From NCBI GenBank assembly GCA_020628545.1, contig JAHDEX010000027.1:1-53809 (forward strand): DNA of 53,809 nt, read 5' to 3'. Source of the DNA: Paracoccaceae bacterium. Lineage in GTDB: Bacteria; Pseudomonadota; Alphaproteobacteria; Rhodobacterales; Rhodobacteraceae. The notes beneath the pieces were generated by a model. That model was not told the origin of the DNA, did no database searches, and saw only the letters and a program-made list of their open reading frames with translations. Numbering within the stretch: position 1 is the first letter of the stretch; each line of letters begins with the position of its first letter. The position numbers and the translations under genes were made by a program. Below, one piece after another: positions 26,239 to 34,591 of this stretch.

Positions 26239-27239
26239 CTCGTTCCACCCGGCACCAGCTTCGGTGCAATTTCGACGCGATCCGGAACAGCACTGCCGGC
26301 AAACAACTTGTCGAGCATAGCCGCGACCTCTTCACCGATACGCCGCGCCCCGACATCAACAGTTGTGATCCGTGGCTCACTAACTTGCGACACTTCAAAC
26401 TGCCCAAAACCGGTGATGGCCAAATCGTTTGGCACACTCAGGCCCAGTCGGCGGCATGCGCTCAGTGCACCAAATGCGACCGGGTCGGATACACACACCA
26501 GCGCATCAAACTTGCCAACCTCAGTTCCAAGCGCTTCGATCCGCGCTGCTCCGTGCCGCATTGAAACGGGTGCCGGACCAGCATCAAGAACCACCATTTC
26601 CGGCAATCCAAGTCTGCGGGCAGCAGCCTGCGCACCTAAGCGTCGCTCCGCACCGCGGCTGTCCGCCCCTTCCGAGGCGCCAATAAACGCGAGCTTGCGG
26701 CGGCCAGTTTTCGCAAGGTGCTCGATGATCAGCGCCATAGCTTCAGAATTCGAAAACCCAACGACATGTCCCAGCGGCTCTGCTGGCAAATCCCACATTT
26801 CAATGACGGGGAGGTCGCGCGCCTTGATCAGATCGCGCGTCGCCTGACTGTGATGCCCTCCGGTCATGACAAGCGCTTCGGGATTTCGTGTCAAAAGCTG
26901 ATGAACAAGCTCTTCCTCCTTCTCGACACGGTAGTTTGTCGCGCCAAGCAAGAGCTGCGTTCCCACGCTTTTGAGCGCGACCGAGAGGCCACGGTAGGTA
27001 TCGGCGAAGTTCGCGTTGTTGATCGATGGGAGTGTGACAGCGACAAACCCGCTCTTTTGCGTGCGGAAGGCCGTCGCCATACTGTCGTAGACGTAGCCTA
27101 AACGGCGGGCTTCCTGCCGAATACGATCGCGCGTCTCTTTGCTGACTGACTTATCGTCTTTGAACGCACGGCTCACGGTCATCGGCGAAACGCCAACTGC
27201 TTCGGCGACATCGCGCATGGTGATGCGGGCGCTAGCCAA
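26235..27239 (-). CDS. LacI-family repressor (gluconate/idonate type)
   Basis: A 334-residue repressor with ITMRDVAEAVGVSPMTVSRAF at the start and the effector core SGFVAVTLPSINNANFADTYRG, similar to GntR/IdnR-like LacI proteins and to the repressor at 17132-18154. The only start giving a complete N-terminus is a TTG at 27239 that overlaps the previous gene by 8 bp; the ATG at 27218 would clip the helix-turn-helix. It is the last gene of the gluconate operon and probably controls it through the TGTTAC sites at 29748-29775. Confidence 0.88.
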   Translation of the reverse strand: MASARITMRDVAEAVGVSPMTVSRAFKDDKSVSKETRDRIRQEARRLGYVYDSMATAFRTQKSGFVAVTLPSINNANFADTYRGLSVALKSVGTQLLLGATNYRVEKEEELVHQLLTRNPEALVMTGGHHSQATRDLIKARDLPVIEMWDLPAEPLGHVVGFSNSEAMALIIEHLAKTGRRKLAFIGASEGADSRGAERRLGAQAAARRLGLPEMVVLDAGPAPVSMRHGAARIEALGTEVGKFDALVCVSDPVAFGALSACRRLGLSVPNDLAITGFGQFEVSQVSEPRITTVDVGARRIGEEVAAMLDKLFAGSAVPDRVEIAPKLVPGGTS

Positions 27240-27564
27240 TAAATTCGTGCCTCTCGGTGACGTGGTGATGAATCCGGCCTTTGAAATACGCCTTCGTAAC
27301 TTCCTCTGTCACCACTTTTGACTGATGACGCGCCGCGCTATCAAGCGCTGCGTCCATTGTCGCCCGATCCGGGTAGCTGATCGCCAGGACAAGAGGAAAT
27401 TCCGGAGCGCCCTCGTCACGTTCTTCGCCAAACATAACCCGCACATCGGAATTGCCGGGAAACTGCGTCCAAAGGGGGACCAGTCGTTGCAGGACAGCGG
27501 TGCGGAAGGATGCGATGTTCTCTTCGCCAACGGTTCCTTCAAATAGGGCAAATCGTGTGATCAT
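27232..27564 (-). CDS. Small EthD-like (dimeric alpha/beta barrel) protein
   Basis: A 110-residue cytoplasmic protein. The pattern MITRFALFEGTV, then a helix, GNSDVRVMFGEERDE, FPLVLAISYPDRATMDAAL and a His-rich end (GRIHHHVTERHEF) resembles EthD-like or antibiotic-biosynthesis-monooxygenase-like ferredoxin-fold proteins. The ATG at 27564 overlaps the stop of the dehydrogenase upstream (ATGA). It may help turnover of an unstable keto-sugar acid, but no function is established for such members in gluconate operons. Confidence 0.65.
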   Translation of the reverse strand: MITRFALFEGTVGEENIASFRTAVLQRLVPLWTQFPGNSDVRVMFGEERDEGAPEFPLVLAISYPDRATMDAALDSAARHQSKVVTEEVTKAYFKGRIHHHVTERHEFIG

Positions 27565-28448
27565 TGTGCAAACTCTTGCTTTGCGCCGTTGAAAAACTCC
27601 ATGACCGCTGCCTGATCTTCTCCACCCAGACCCGCCGCTGTCAGCATCCGATGAATTTCAGCGCAGAGCGCGGTCATCGGCATTGATGTCCCGGTTTGAC
27701 GCGCCAGGTCGTTCACAGCATTTAGATCCTTGACCATATTGTCGATCCGACCGGTGCGCCGGTAGTCCTTGGTAACGAAGCGTGGAAGGTATTCTTGCAA
27801 AAGCGAGCTGTCCGCACGACCACCCTTCAATGCCCGCGGTATTTTCTCTGCGTCGACGCCGGCATCAAGCGCGAGTTGCGTGGCCTCGGCCACAGCCAGA
27901 AAACCCAATCCGCAAAGGACCTGATTGATCAACTTGGTGGTTTGCCCAGCGCCAGACGGTCCCATGTGCGTATAGTTAGACGCCACATGTCGCAGGGCGT
28001 TGTGCGCGCGCTCCACGTCCGCGGCCTTACCACCGGCCATCAGCGTCAACTCACCAACCAACGCCTTCGGGGCGCCCCCGGATAGCGGACTATCCACCCA
28101 GGCCAGCCCCCGTTCTTCCGCCATTTTTGCGAATTTGCGCGTGGCATCCGGTTCGATCGAAGACATATCGATGATTAAGGTGCCCTTGGCTGCTCCGTCA
28201 GCGATGCCGTCCTTGCCAAACGCCGCAAGACCAACAATCCGAGATGCGTTGAGAGACGTTATGACATAGTGGCTTCCGTCAGCAGCATCGGCTGCTGTTG
28301 TGGCGGCAACCGCACCTTTCGCAACCAATTCTGCGACCTTGTCAGGGTCGAGGTCAAAGACCTTGAGCATATTGCCGGTTTCCAGAAGGCGAGTTCCAAT
28401 GGCGCCGCCCATGGCGCCCGCACCAATAAGGCCGATCCGTTCGCTCAT
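27561..28448 (-). CDS. NAD(P)-dependent beta-hydroxyacid dehydrogenase
   Basis: A 295-residue enzyme of the 3-hydroxyisobutyrate / tartronate-semialdehyde / L-threonate dehydrogenase family. The dinucleotide motif GLIGAGAMG is at the N-terminus, the substrate-binding DSPLSGGAPKA near residue 120 and the catalytic Lys in GAGQTTKLINQ. The likely reaction is oxidation or reduction of a short beta-hydroxy acid such as a sugar-acid fragment. It overlaps gntK by 4 bp and lies in the operon with gluconate 5-dehydrogenase. The precise substrate cannot be told from the motifs. Confidence 0.87.
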   Translation of the reverse strand: MSERIGLIGAGAMGGAIGTRLLETGNMLKVFDLDPDKVAELVAKGAVAATTAADAADGSHYVITSLNASRIVGLAAFGKDGIADGAAKGTLIIDMSSIEPDATRKFAKMAEERGLAWVDSPLSGGAPKALVGELTLMAGGKAADVERAHNALRHVASNYTHMGPSGAGQTTKLINQVLCGLGFLAVAEATQLALDAGVDAEKIPRALKGGRADSSLLQEYLPRFVTKDYRRTGRIDNMVKDLNAVNDLARQTGTSMPMTALCAEIHRMLTAAGLGGEDQAAVMEFFNGAKQEFAQ

Positions 28449-28945
28449 ACGAGAGTCTCCCTGACATAGCTTTCAGATTGCGCCACGACCCGATCATATT
28501 GGGCGGCAATATCGATTTCCGCGCCAAGCTCATCTGGACCCAGCCGTTCAAGCGCCGCGAATTGGCTGTCAAGAAGCGACGTCGGCATGAAGTGGCCCTG
28601 CCGACCCTTTACGCGTTTGACCAGGACGTCTTTGGGCGCATCGAGATGAAGGAATTGAACTGGTTCAGGGACGTGGCGTCGTATTTGATCCCGGTATGAT
28701 TTCTTTAAAGCTGAACACCCGATCACAACAGGACCTTTGGTTTCGGCCAAGACATCCCCCACGATCTCCAGCCATGGCGCGCGATCCTCATCGTCAAGAG
28801 GTTGGCCTGCGGACATCTTGAGGATGTTTTCGCGCGGATGCAGATCATCGCCATCAATGAATTCCATACCACAGGTCACGGACAACGCGGTGCCAACTGA
28901 CGACTTACCGCAGCCCGAGACCCCCATAAGGACATAGCACCGCAT
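28445..28945 (-). CDS. gntK: Gluconokinase
   Basis: A 166-residue P-loop kinase: Walker A GVSGCGKSSVG (residues 8-18), then FIDGDDLHPRENILKM and PLDDEDRAPWL, which are diagnostic of GntK/IdnK gluconokinases, and the lid segment KGRQGHFMPTSLLDSQ. It phosphorylates D-gluconate to 6-phosphogluconate for the Entner-Doudoroff or pentose-phosphate routes. It follows the gluconate 5-dehydrogenase gene with a one-base overlap (TGATG), so the ketone reduction and the phosphorylation are coupled. Confidence 0.95.
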   Translation of the reverse strand: MRCYVLMGVSGCGKSSVGTALSVTCGMEFIDGDDLHPRENILKMSAGQPLDDEDRAPWLEIVGDVLAETKGPVVIGCSALKKSYRDQIRRHVPEPVQFLHLDAPKDVLVKRVKGRQGHFMPTSLLDSQFAALERLGPDELGAEIDIAAQYDRVVAQSESYVRETLV

Positions 28946-29709
28946 CAGAGCGACGCCGTGATGCCGCCGTCAACGAACAGCGTGTGACCATTCACAAAAC
29001 TTGACGCCGCGGACGACAAGAAAACACAAGCTCCGACAAGTTCTTCAACGTTGCCCCAGCGGCCGGCTGGCGTGCGTTTTTCAAGCCAGGCCGAGAACTC
29101 GGGATCCGCCACGAGAGCCGCATTCAAAGGTGTGTCAAAATATCCGGGAGCAATTGCGTTGCATTGCAGCCCGTGCTGCGCCCAGTCCGTCGCCATCCCT
29201 TTCGTCAGGTTGCCCACCGCGCCCTTGGTGGCCGTGTAGGGCGCGATGCCCGGACGAGCCAAAGCGGTCTGTACGCTGGCGATATTGATAATCTTCCCGG
29301 CGCCGCGCCCGATCATATGGCGCGCAACAGCCTGCCCAACGTGGAAGACACTCGCGATGTTGGTCTGCAGCAACCGCTCAAACGCATCTGCGGGAAAATC
29401 TTCCAGCATCGTCCGGTGCTGCATGCCTGCGTTATTGACCAGAATGTCGATGGCGCCGTGCTCAGCCTCGAAGGCATCCACAGCCGCGCGCACAGCATCG
29501 TGGTCCGTCACGTCGAAGACGATGCTGGACACCTCTGCGCCTTGCCCGCCCAACTCATCGGCAGCGGCCTGCAACTTTGTGGCGTCGCGCCCGTTCAGGA
29601 CAATCGATGCGCCAGCTTCAGCAAGACCGCGCGCAAGCGCAAAACCAATCCCTTGGGAAGATCCCGTAACCAAAGCGCGCCGACCGGCAAGAGAAAACAG
29701 TTCTGACAT
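28945..29709 (-). CDS. idnO: Gluconate 5-dehydrogenase (SDR family)
   Basis: A 254-residue short-chain dehydrogenase: cofactor motif TGSSQGIG, NNAG, the catalytic Ser in IASVQTAL, and YTATKGA (Tyr-x-x-x-Lys). The start FSLAGRRALVTG and the HRTMLEDFP segment fit gluconate 5-dehydrogenases, which interconvert 5-keto-D-gluconate and D-gluconate. The ATG at 29709 is preceded by GGAAGGATTGAA; a start at 29733 would add 8 residues with no support. It is the first gene of the - strand operon, facing the idnD pair, which delivers 5-ketogluconate. Confidence 0.9.
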   Translation of the reverse strand: MSELFSLAGRRALVTGSSQGIGFALARGLAEAGASIVLNGRDATKLQAAADELGGQGAEVSSIVFDVTDHDAVRAAVDAFEAEHGAIDILVNNAGMQHRTMLEDFPADAFERLLQTNIASVFHVGQAVARHMIGRGAGKIINIASVQTALARPGIAPYTATKGAVGNLTKGMATDWAQHGLQCNAIAPGYFDTPLNAALVADPEFSAWLEKRTPAGRWGNVEELVGACVFLSSAASSFVNGHTLFVDGGITASL

Positions 29710-29747
29710 TTCAATCCTTCCGAGTTTCAGCATTGACGCCGACGATA

Positions 29748-29775
29748 TGTTACGGATAACATGTTACCGATACCA
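29748..29775. promoter_or_regulatory. Adjacent GntR/IdnR-like operators between idnO and the 2-hydroxyacid dehydrogenase
   Basis: TGTTACGGATAACA (29748-29761) is directly followed by TGTTACCGATACCA (29762-29775), two LacI-type sites with centres 14 bp apart. The first, with flanking bases, reads ATGTTA-N4-TAACAT, the form reported for E. coli GntR and IdnR. The sites lie between divergent gluconate and idonate operons and would shut both off together; the LacI at 26235-27239 is the likely binder. Confidence 0.72.
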
Positions 29776-29801
29776 TAGGATGTCAAGCAAGGATTCTTAC
29801 A

Positions 29802-30749
29802 GTGACAAAACCCGTCATTCTGCAGGTCGGCCCCTACCCCGATTGGGACCAGGAACCACTTGATGCCGCTTTCGATGTGCGCAAACTTTTTGAGGCGGTG
29901 GACAAAGCTGCGTTCCTCGCTGCGAATGGATCAGAGGTACGCGCAATCGCGACGCGCGGCGAATTGGGCGCGGACGCAGACATGATTGCGGCTTGCCCAA
30001 AATGCGAGGTGATTTCTGTTTACGGCGTGGGCTACGACGCTGTCGACATCGATGCGGCCCGCGCGCGGAACATTCGCGTGACCAACACACCAGATGTTCT
30101 CACCGGGGATGTTGCGGACCTCGGAGTTGCCATGATGCTTTGCCAATCTCGCGGTATGATCGGGGCAGAACGGTGGGTTCGCGACGGGTCTTGGGCCAAC
30201 AACGGCCTCTACCCGCTCAAACGGCGCGTATTTGGTCGCAAGGCAGGGATCCTTGGACTTGGTCGGATCGGCATTGAGGTTGGAAAGCGCCTTGAAGGGT
30301 TTGGAATGGACATCGCATATTCCGATCTCGCGCCTCGCGATGACGTGCCCGACTGGACTTTCATCGCGTCTGCACAAGACTTGGCGGCGCACGCCGACTT
30401 CTTTTTCGTGACGCTCGCGGCATCGGCTAAAACGCGTCACATCGTCAATCGCGATGTGATGAATGCAGTTGGGCCTGAAGGCATGATCATCAACATCTCG
30501 CGTGCGTCAAACATCGACGAAGAGGCGTTGTTGGCCGCGTTGAAGTCCGGTGACCTGGGTTACGCCGCCCTTGATGTCTTTGAGGGCGAGCCAGCGCTTG
30601 ACCCACGCTTTCTTGAGCTCAACAACGTGCTGCTGCAGCCGCATCACGCCAGTGGCACAGTCGAGACACGCAAGGCTATGGGGCAACTTCTCCGCGATAA
30701 TCTCGCCGCACACTTTGCCGGTAACCCACTTCTGACCCCCGTCGTCTGA
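29802..30749 (+). CDS. D-isomer-specific 2-hydroxyacid dehydrogenase (2-ketoaldonate reductase-like)
   Basis: A 315-residue NAD(P)-dependent enzyme. The Rossmann motif ILGLGRIGIEVG and the catalytic triad (Arg in NISRAS, Glu in FEGEP, His in PHHASGT) are complete. The GTG start follows AAGGA. Relatives of the GhrB/2-ketogluconate reductase group convert 2-keto sugar acids to the hydroxy acids, for example 2-keto-L-gulonate to L-idonate or 2,5-diketogluconate to 5-ketogluconate. Such activity would feed idnD and idnO encoded next to it. It is followed by idnD after 9 bp. Confidence 0.87.
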   Translation: MTKPVILQVGPYPDWDQEPLDAAFDVRKLFEAVDKAAFLAANGSEVRAIATRGELGADADMIAACPKCEVISVYGVGYDAVDIDAARARNIRVTNTPDVLTGDVADLGVAMMLCQSRGMIGAERWVRDGSWANNGLYPLKRRVFGRKAGILGLGRIGIEVGKRLEGFGMDIAYSDLAPRDDVPDWTFIASAQDLAAHADFFFVTLAASAKTRHIVNRDVMNAVGPEGMIINISRASNIDEEALLAALKSGDLGYAALDVFEGEPALDPRFLELNNVLLQPHHASGTVETRKAMGQLLRDNLAAHFAGNPLLTPVV

Positions 30750-30758
30750 GGCTTTCCT

Positions 30759-31814
30759 ATGAAAACGATCACAGCCTTTGCGGCAAAAGACCTCCGTGTT
30801 GAAGAGCACGATGTCCCAACACCCAGAACAGGCGAAGTCCTGATCAAGATGGAACGTGGGGGCATTTGTGGTTCGGACTTACACTACTTCAATCACGGTG
30901 GTTTCGGGACGGTCCGGCTGAAAGAGCCGATGATCCTTGGTCACGAAGTGTCGGGCCGCATTGAGCAGATCGGGCCAAATGTCGAAGGGTTGGAAATCGG
31001 GCTATTGGTTTCTGTTTCGCCATCGCGTCCCTGCGGCCAATGCAATTTCTGCCAGAATGCGCAGCAAAACCATTGTCCGGACATGCAATTCTATGGGTCG
31101 GCCATGCCGTTTCCCCACATTCAAGGCGCCTTCCGAGAACGCCTTGTTGCGAACGCCGCTCAATGTGTTCCCGCAGATGGTCTTTCTGTCGGCGAAGCCG
31201 CAATGGCAGAACCGTTATCCGTGGTCCTGCACGCCGCTGGCTTGGCTGGGTCGCTGGCAAGCAAGCGCGTCCTTGTAACGGGGTGCGGCCCCATCGGGCT
31301 TCTCGCAGTCATCGTGTCACGTGCTTTTGGTGCAGTTAGCATAGCCGCAACGGATGTGACGGACTTCACACTTGCAAAGGCGAAGGAGGTCGGTGCTGAT
31401 ACGGTGATCAATGCGGTCAATGAGCCGAATGGTCTCGCCCCGTTCAGCGAGAACAAGGGCTACTTTGATGTCCTCTTCGAATGTAGCGGTGTCGCTGCGG
31501 CCTTGGCCAATGCGGTGCCAGCGATGCGTCCTGGCGGCACAATCGTTCAACTCGGACTAGGTGGGGACATGACGCTCCCTTTACAGGCCATGACAGCGAA
31601 AGAACTGTCACTCAAGGGCTCGTTCAGGTTCCATCATGAGTTCCAGACGGCAGTGGAAATGATGGCGCAGAAACGCATCGACGTCTCGCCTTTGATTACG
31701 CAGACCTTTGACTTCAATGAGCCAACCAAAGCATTCGAGATCGCAAGCGACCGCACACAATCGATCAAAGTGCATTTGAACTTTGGGAGTGATGTCGGGG
31801 GCAACGGAAGTTAG
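30759..31814 (+). CDS. idnD: L-idonate 5-dehydrogenase (zinc alcohol dehydrogenase family)
   Basis: A 351-residue medium-chain dehydrogenase. Catalytic zinc ligands are C37 in GICGSD and H62-E63 in LGHEVSG; the structural zinc site C92, C95, C98, C106 is complete; the nucleotide motif is VTGCGPIGLLA. GGICGSDLHYF and HGGFGTVRLKEPMILGHE strongly resemble IdnD, which oxidises L-idonate to 5-keto-D-gluconate. The product is the substrate of the divergently encoded idnO and then gntK, giving a full idonate-to-6-phosphogluconate route in 3.4 kb. Confidence 0.9.
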   Translation: MKTITAFAAKDLRVEEHDVPTPRTGEVLIKMERGGICGSDLHYFNHGGFGTVRLKEPMILGHEVSGRIEQIGPNVEGLEIGLLVSVSPSRPCGQCNFCQNAQQNHCPDMQFYGSAMPFPHIQGAFRERLVANAAQCVPADGLSVGEAAMAEPLSVVLHAAGLAGSLASKRVLVTGCGPIGLLAVIVSRAFGAVSIAATDVTDFTLAKAKEVGADTVINAVNEPNGLAPFSENKGYFDVLFECSGVAAALANAVPAMRPGGTIVQLGLGGDMTLPLQAMTAKELSLKGSFRFHHEFQTAVEMMAQKRIDVSPLITQTFDFNEPTKAFEIASDRTQSIKVHLNFGSDVGGNGS

Positions 31815-31953
31815 CCGCCTCGTATCCGCTGACCACGGAAGCTATTTGGCTTCAAGTGCTTCGACCCGAAGATTGATGAGGGCGCGGTCAAGCTTACGCA
31901 CTTCGAAGCGGCGTCTTCAGAATACAGTCAACCTCAGCCACCATGGCCTTGTC
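31815..31953. other. Short spacer between the idonate genes and the exopolysaccharide locus
   Basis: About 140 bp between convergent genes. Only very short frames are seen and no terminator hairpin with a T-run is obvious. It marks the boundary between the sugar-acid block and the polysaccharide block. Confidence 0.3.
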
Positions 31954-33177
31954 TTAATCCAACACATATGTCGCCGCCGTCACGACACCGAAGGCGGCAA
32001 ATAGGTTTCTGACGCTAACTGTTGCGCTGTCATAGCATGCGACAGAGTCCTCAGGCAGAATGTATGGGTTGAACTCGTCGCGTTCTGCATTTCGCAAAAG
32101 GTCTTCGATGGATCTGTCAATCACGACGGATTCACCTGTAATCGGGTTTCGAGAAAACAGGACAGCCCTACGGTTTGCGTTTGTCAGTTTTGAGCCGCCG
32201 ACACAGTTCAAGCCAAATACAGCCTGAAGGAAGCGAGTTCCGTAGCGCATTTCCCGCGCGTCGGGCACTGCAGCAGGATTATTGGCCAGAGCGGTTTCCG
32301 CAAGGTTGGACAGAAACACTTTGACACCGGGCGGGGTTATCGAGCTCGGCACAACGAGATCGTCTTGAAAACACTGACGTGATGGAACCTCAATCCGGTC
32401 TCCAGAAATCAGGATTGGATCGTCAAACGGGCCGCCTCGTGGGGCTTCACGAATATCATATCGGGTACGGGTACCCCCTCTGATCAGCGTCACCTTGGAA
32501 AGGTCAGCATCCGGCCGAATGCCCCCTGCGTTTCGCAAAGCTGTCGATAGGCGCCGCGACGGTGTGGCGGCACCAAGCGCCTGTTGGCGAGCCGGATCAC
32601 GCGTCTGCGCATCCGCTCCTCCAACGATGACCTGGCGCGGTTCAAAAACGGCTCCGCTCACGAAGACAGTGGCTGAGGCGTAGTCCTTGAGTAACACCGA
32701 AACACGAGGTTCGATCGTATAAAGCTCGTCCGCTACGAGTGCTCGAGCGGTGGTGTCTTCGACGGTGCGAGGACTGCGCCCCGCAGCTGGAATAGGACGT
32801 AAAAACGGAATTCGGATCTGACCATCTTCGCCGACGACATAGGTGCCCGTCAGTGTTTCGTCATCTTCGACAAAGACCTCAACAAGATCGCCAGTCGACA
32901 GAACTTCACCGCTTCCGCCAGCAACCGACGCGAGCACACCTCCGGACTTGCTGTCGAAGAAATCCGGCGATGACAACAAACCTCCATCCGTACACTTCAA
33001 CGCGTCTAAGTATGAAGAGCGCGTCACCTCAACACCACCCGTGTCCGGGCCGCGATATCTGGCTTGGTAGGCTTGCCCCGCATTCACGTCTTCGCGGTTT
33101 TTTGGTATCTCGTGTGATGCGCAGGATGCCACGAGGCATACCACCGCCGCAGTCACTGTCCTGAAAATTACCTGCAT
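31954..33177 (-). CDS. Polysaccharide export outer-membrane lipoprotein (Wza-like)
   Basis: A 407-residue protein with a lipoprotein signal (MQVIFRTVTAAVVCLVASC; lipobox VASC, Cys at residue 19). A polysaccharide export domain starts near residue 90 (LSTGDLVEVFVEDDE...GQIRIPFL), followed by soluble-ligand-binding beta-grasp segments (VFVSGAVFEPRQVIVGG; RRLSTALRNAGGI). The C-terminal third carries extra cysteines (QCFQDD, LNCVGG, VACYD). It should form the outer-membrane exit for the polysaccharide. It diverges from the flippase gene across a 194-bp region containing the shared 16-bp motif. Confidence 0.87.
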   Translation of the reverse strand: MQVIFRTVTAAVVCLVASCASHEIPKNREDVNAGQAYQARYRGPDTGGVEVTRSSYLDALKCTDGGLLSSPDFFDSKSGGVLASVAGGSGEVLSTGDLVEVFVEDDETLTGTYVVGEDGQIRIPFLRPIPAAGRSPRTVEDTTARALVADELYTIEPRVSVLLKDYASATVFVSGAVFEPRQVIVGGADAQTRDPARQQALGAATPSRRLSTALRNAGGIRPDADLSKVTLIRGGTRTRYDIREAPRGGPFDDPILISGDRIEVPSRQCFQDDLVVPSSITPPGVKVFLSNLAETALANNPAAVPDAREMRYGTRFLQAVFGLNCVGGSKLTNANRRAVLFSRNPITGESVVIDRSIEDLLRNAERDEFNPYILPEDSVACYDSATVSVRNLFAAFGVVTAATYVLD

Positions 33178-33260
33178 GCGCCTTGCCCCGCACTTTTTTC
33201 GCTCAGCCTAAGTTAAGAGAGCGTCTGGGGCGAGAAAACATATCCAGTTCACACACAGGA

Positions 33261-33276
33261 CTATCCTTTTGCATAG
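33261..33276. promoter_or_regulatory. Exopolysaccharide 16-bp motif, copy 1
   Basis: CTATCCTTTTGCATAG, with CTAT/ATAG ends. It lies between the divergent export-lipoprotein (start 33177) and flippase (start 33372) genes, about 84 and 96 bp from the two starts. It is identical, in reverse orientation, to the copy at 44997-45012. Proposed binding site of the LuxR-type regulator encoded at 40364-40969. Confidence 0.7.
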
Positions 33277-33371
33277 CGACAGGTGCGAAATCGCCACAAC
33301 GTCAACCTTCCAGACAGACGATTTTGGTTTTTTGGGACCGTAGACATGGGACCACTGACCAAGAGGACCCA

Positions 33372-34589
33372 ATGTCTGACCACCGCCATTTCATAACGTC
33401 GCTGCTGACAAACGGTGCATCCGAGATCATCCAAAAGATATCGCGAATTGCGGTCGTTGTTGTTGTAGCGCGGGTGATGGATGCAGAAGCGATTGGCCTC
33501 GCTGCTGCTGCAATTGCGGCCGGAGACATCCTCAAGTCCCTCACTGAGACCGGGGTTGTGCAGCGGATCATTTCTGCGCGCGATACTGCACTCCCCGGTG
33601 TGATCCGAACCGCGCGGCGTTTGTTTTGGCTTTGGTGCATCGGGTTGATGACAGTGCAATGTGTGCTGGCAGTGGCAATTTGGGCGTGGACCGGCGAAAC
33701 CGTCATTCCATTTATGATTGCGCTGCTATCTGTTGAATACCTCTTCATGCCAGCAGGCATTGTGCATTGTGCACTTGCGATGCGGGTCGGCAAACTGACC
33801 GGGACTGCTGGCGTGGCTGGGGCGCAGATCGTCCTAGCCAACATGCTGACAGCGGCACTCGCCGTTGTTTTCCCATCTCCTTTGGCACTTATTCTGCCCA
33901 GGGTTCTCACCGCACCTGTCTGGCTCATTGGCATGCAGCGACTGCATCCCGATGTACCCGACCATCCAAGTGACGATGCGCCAGTGTCCCACTTCCTAGG
34001 CTTCGGCGCCTGCCTTCTGGGCAGTGAGGTGATCAAGACGCTACGGTTGCAAGGAGACAAGTTGGTTATCGGCGCAACCTTGGGGGCTGAGGCCTTGGGG
34101 CTCTATTTCTTTGCATTCAATGCAGGGCTGAGTCTGGCAACATCCATCTCGACCGCCTTTTCCCGTGTGGTTTTTCCTAAGATCACGGCTGCAAAGCACC
34201 GAGCCAAAGCGACAGCCGAGATGATGTGGCTGGGTCTGCTTCTCACAACGCCGATTGTTTTGCTGCAAGCTCTTGCAGCGCCCTACTATGTCCCTGTGCT
34301 GCTGGGAGAGGAGTTAGGGCATATCGCGCCAATCGTCTCGATCCTGTGCCTTGCAGCTATCCCAACTATGGTCTGGTCAGGCACGGCACAGTGGCTGCGG
34401 GCCGAAGATCGGGCACTAACCGAATTGGTCGTGACGGCGGGACTGACAACGGCACTTTTGGTGACGACTTATCTGCTGGCGCCCTTCGGCCTTGAAGCAA
34501 TCGCATGGAGCTATCTCGCCGTCTCCTGTGCTGTCCAACTCTTGGCGAGCATCCCCCTTTTCCTATCCATCCGCAAACTGGAAGCCTGA
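33372..34589 (+). CDS. Polysaccharide flippase (Wzx/PST family)
   Basis: A 405-residue membrane protein with about 12 helices typical of the PST/Wzx flippases that turn lipid-linked repeat units across the inner membrane: TNGASEIIQKISRIAVVVVVARV at the start and TLRLQGDKLVIGATLGAEALG in the middle. The ATG at 33372 after AGAGGACCC is preferred over in-frame upstream starts that would give a soluble, unlike tail. It is first in a + strand operon with three glycosyltransferases and follows copy 1 of the 16-bp motif. Confidence 0.87.
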   Translation: MSDHRHFITSLLTNGASEIIQKISRIAVVVVVARVMDAEAIGLAAAAIAAGDILKSLTETGVVQRIISARDTALPGVIRTARRLFWLWCIGLMTVQCVLAVAIWAWTGETVIPFMIALLSVEYLFMPAGIVHCALAMRVGKLTGTAGVAGAQIVLANMLTAALAVVFPSPLALILPRVLTAPVWLIGMQRLHPDVPDHPSDDAPVSHFLGFGACLLGSEVIKTLRLQGDKLVIGATLGAEALGLYFFAFNAGLSLATSISTAFSRVVFPKITAAKHRAKATAEMMWLGLLLTTPIVLLQALAAPYYVPVLLGEELGHIAPIVSILCLAAIPTMVWSGTAQWLRAEDRALTELVVTAGLTTALLVTTYLLAPFGLEAIAWSYLAVSCAVQLLASIPLFLSIRKLEA

Positions 34590-34591
34590 TC

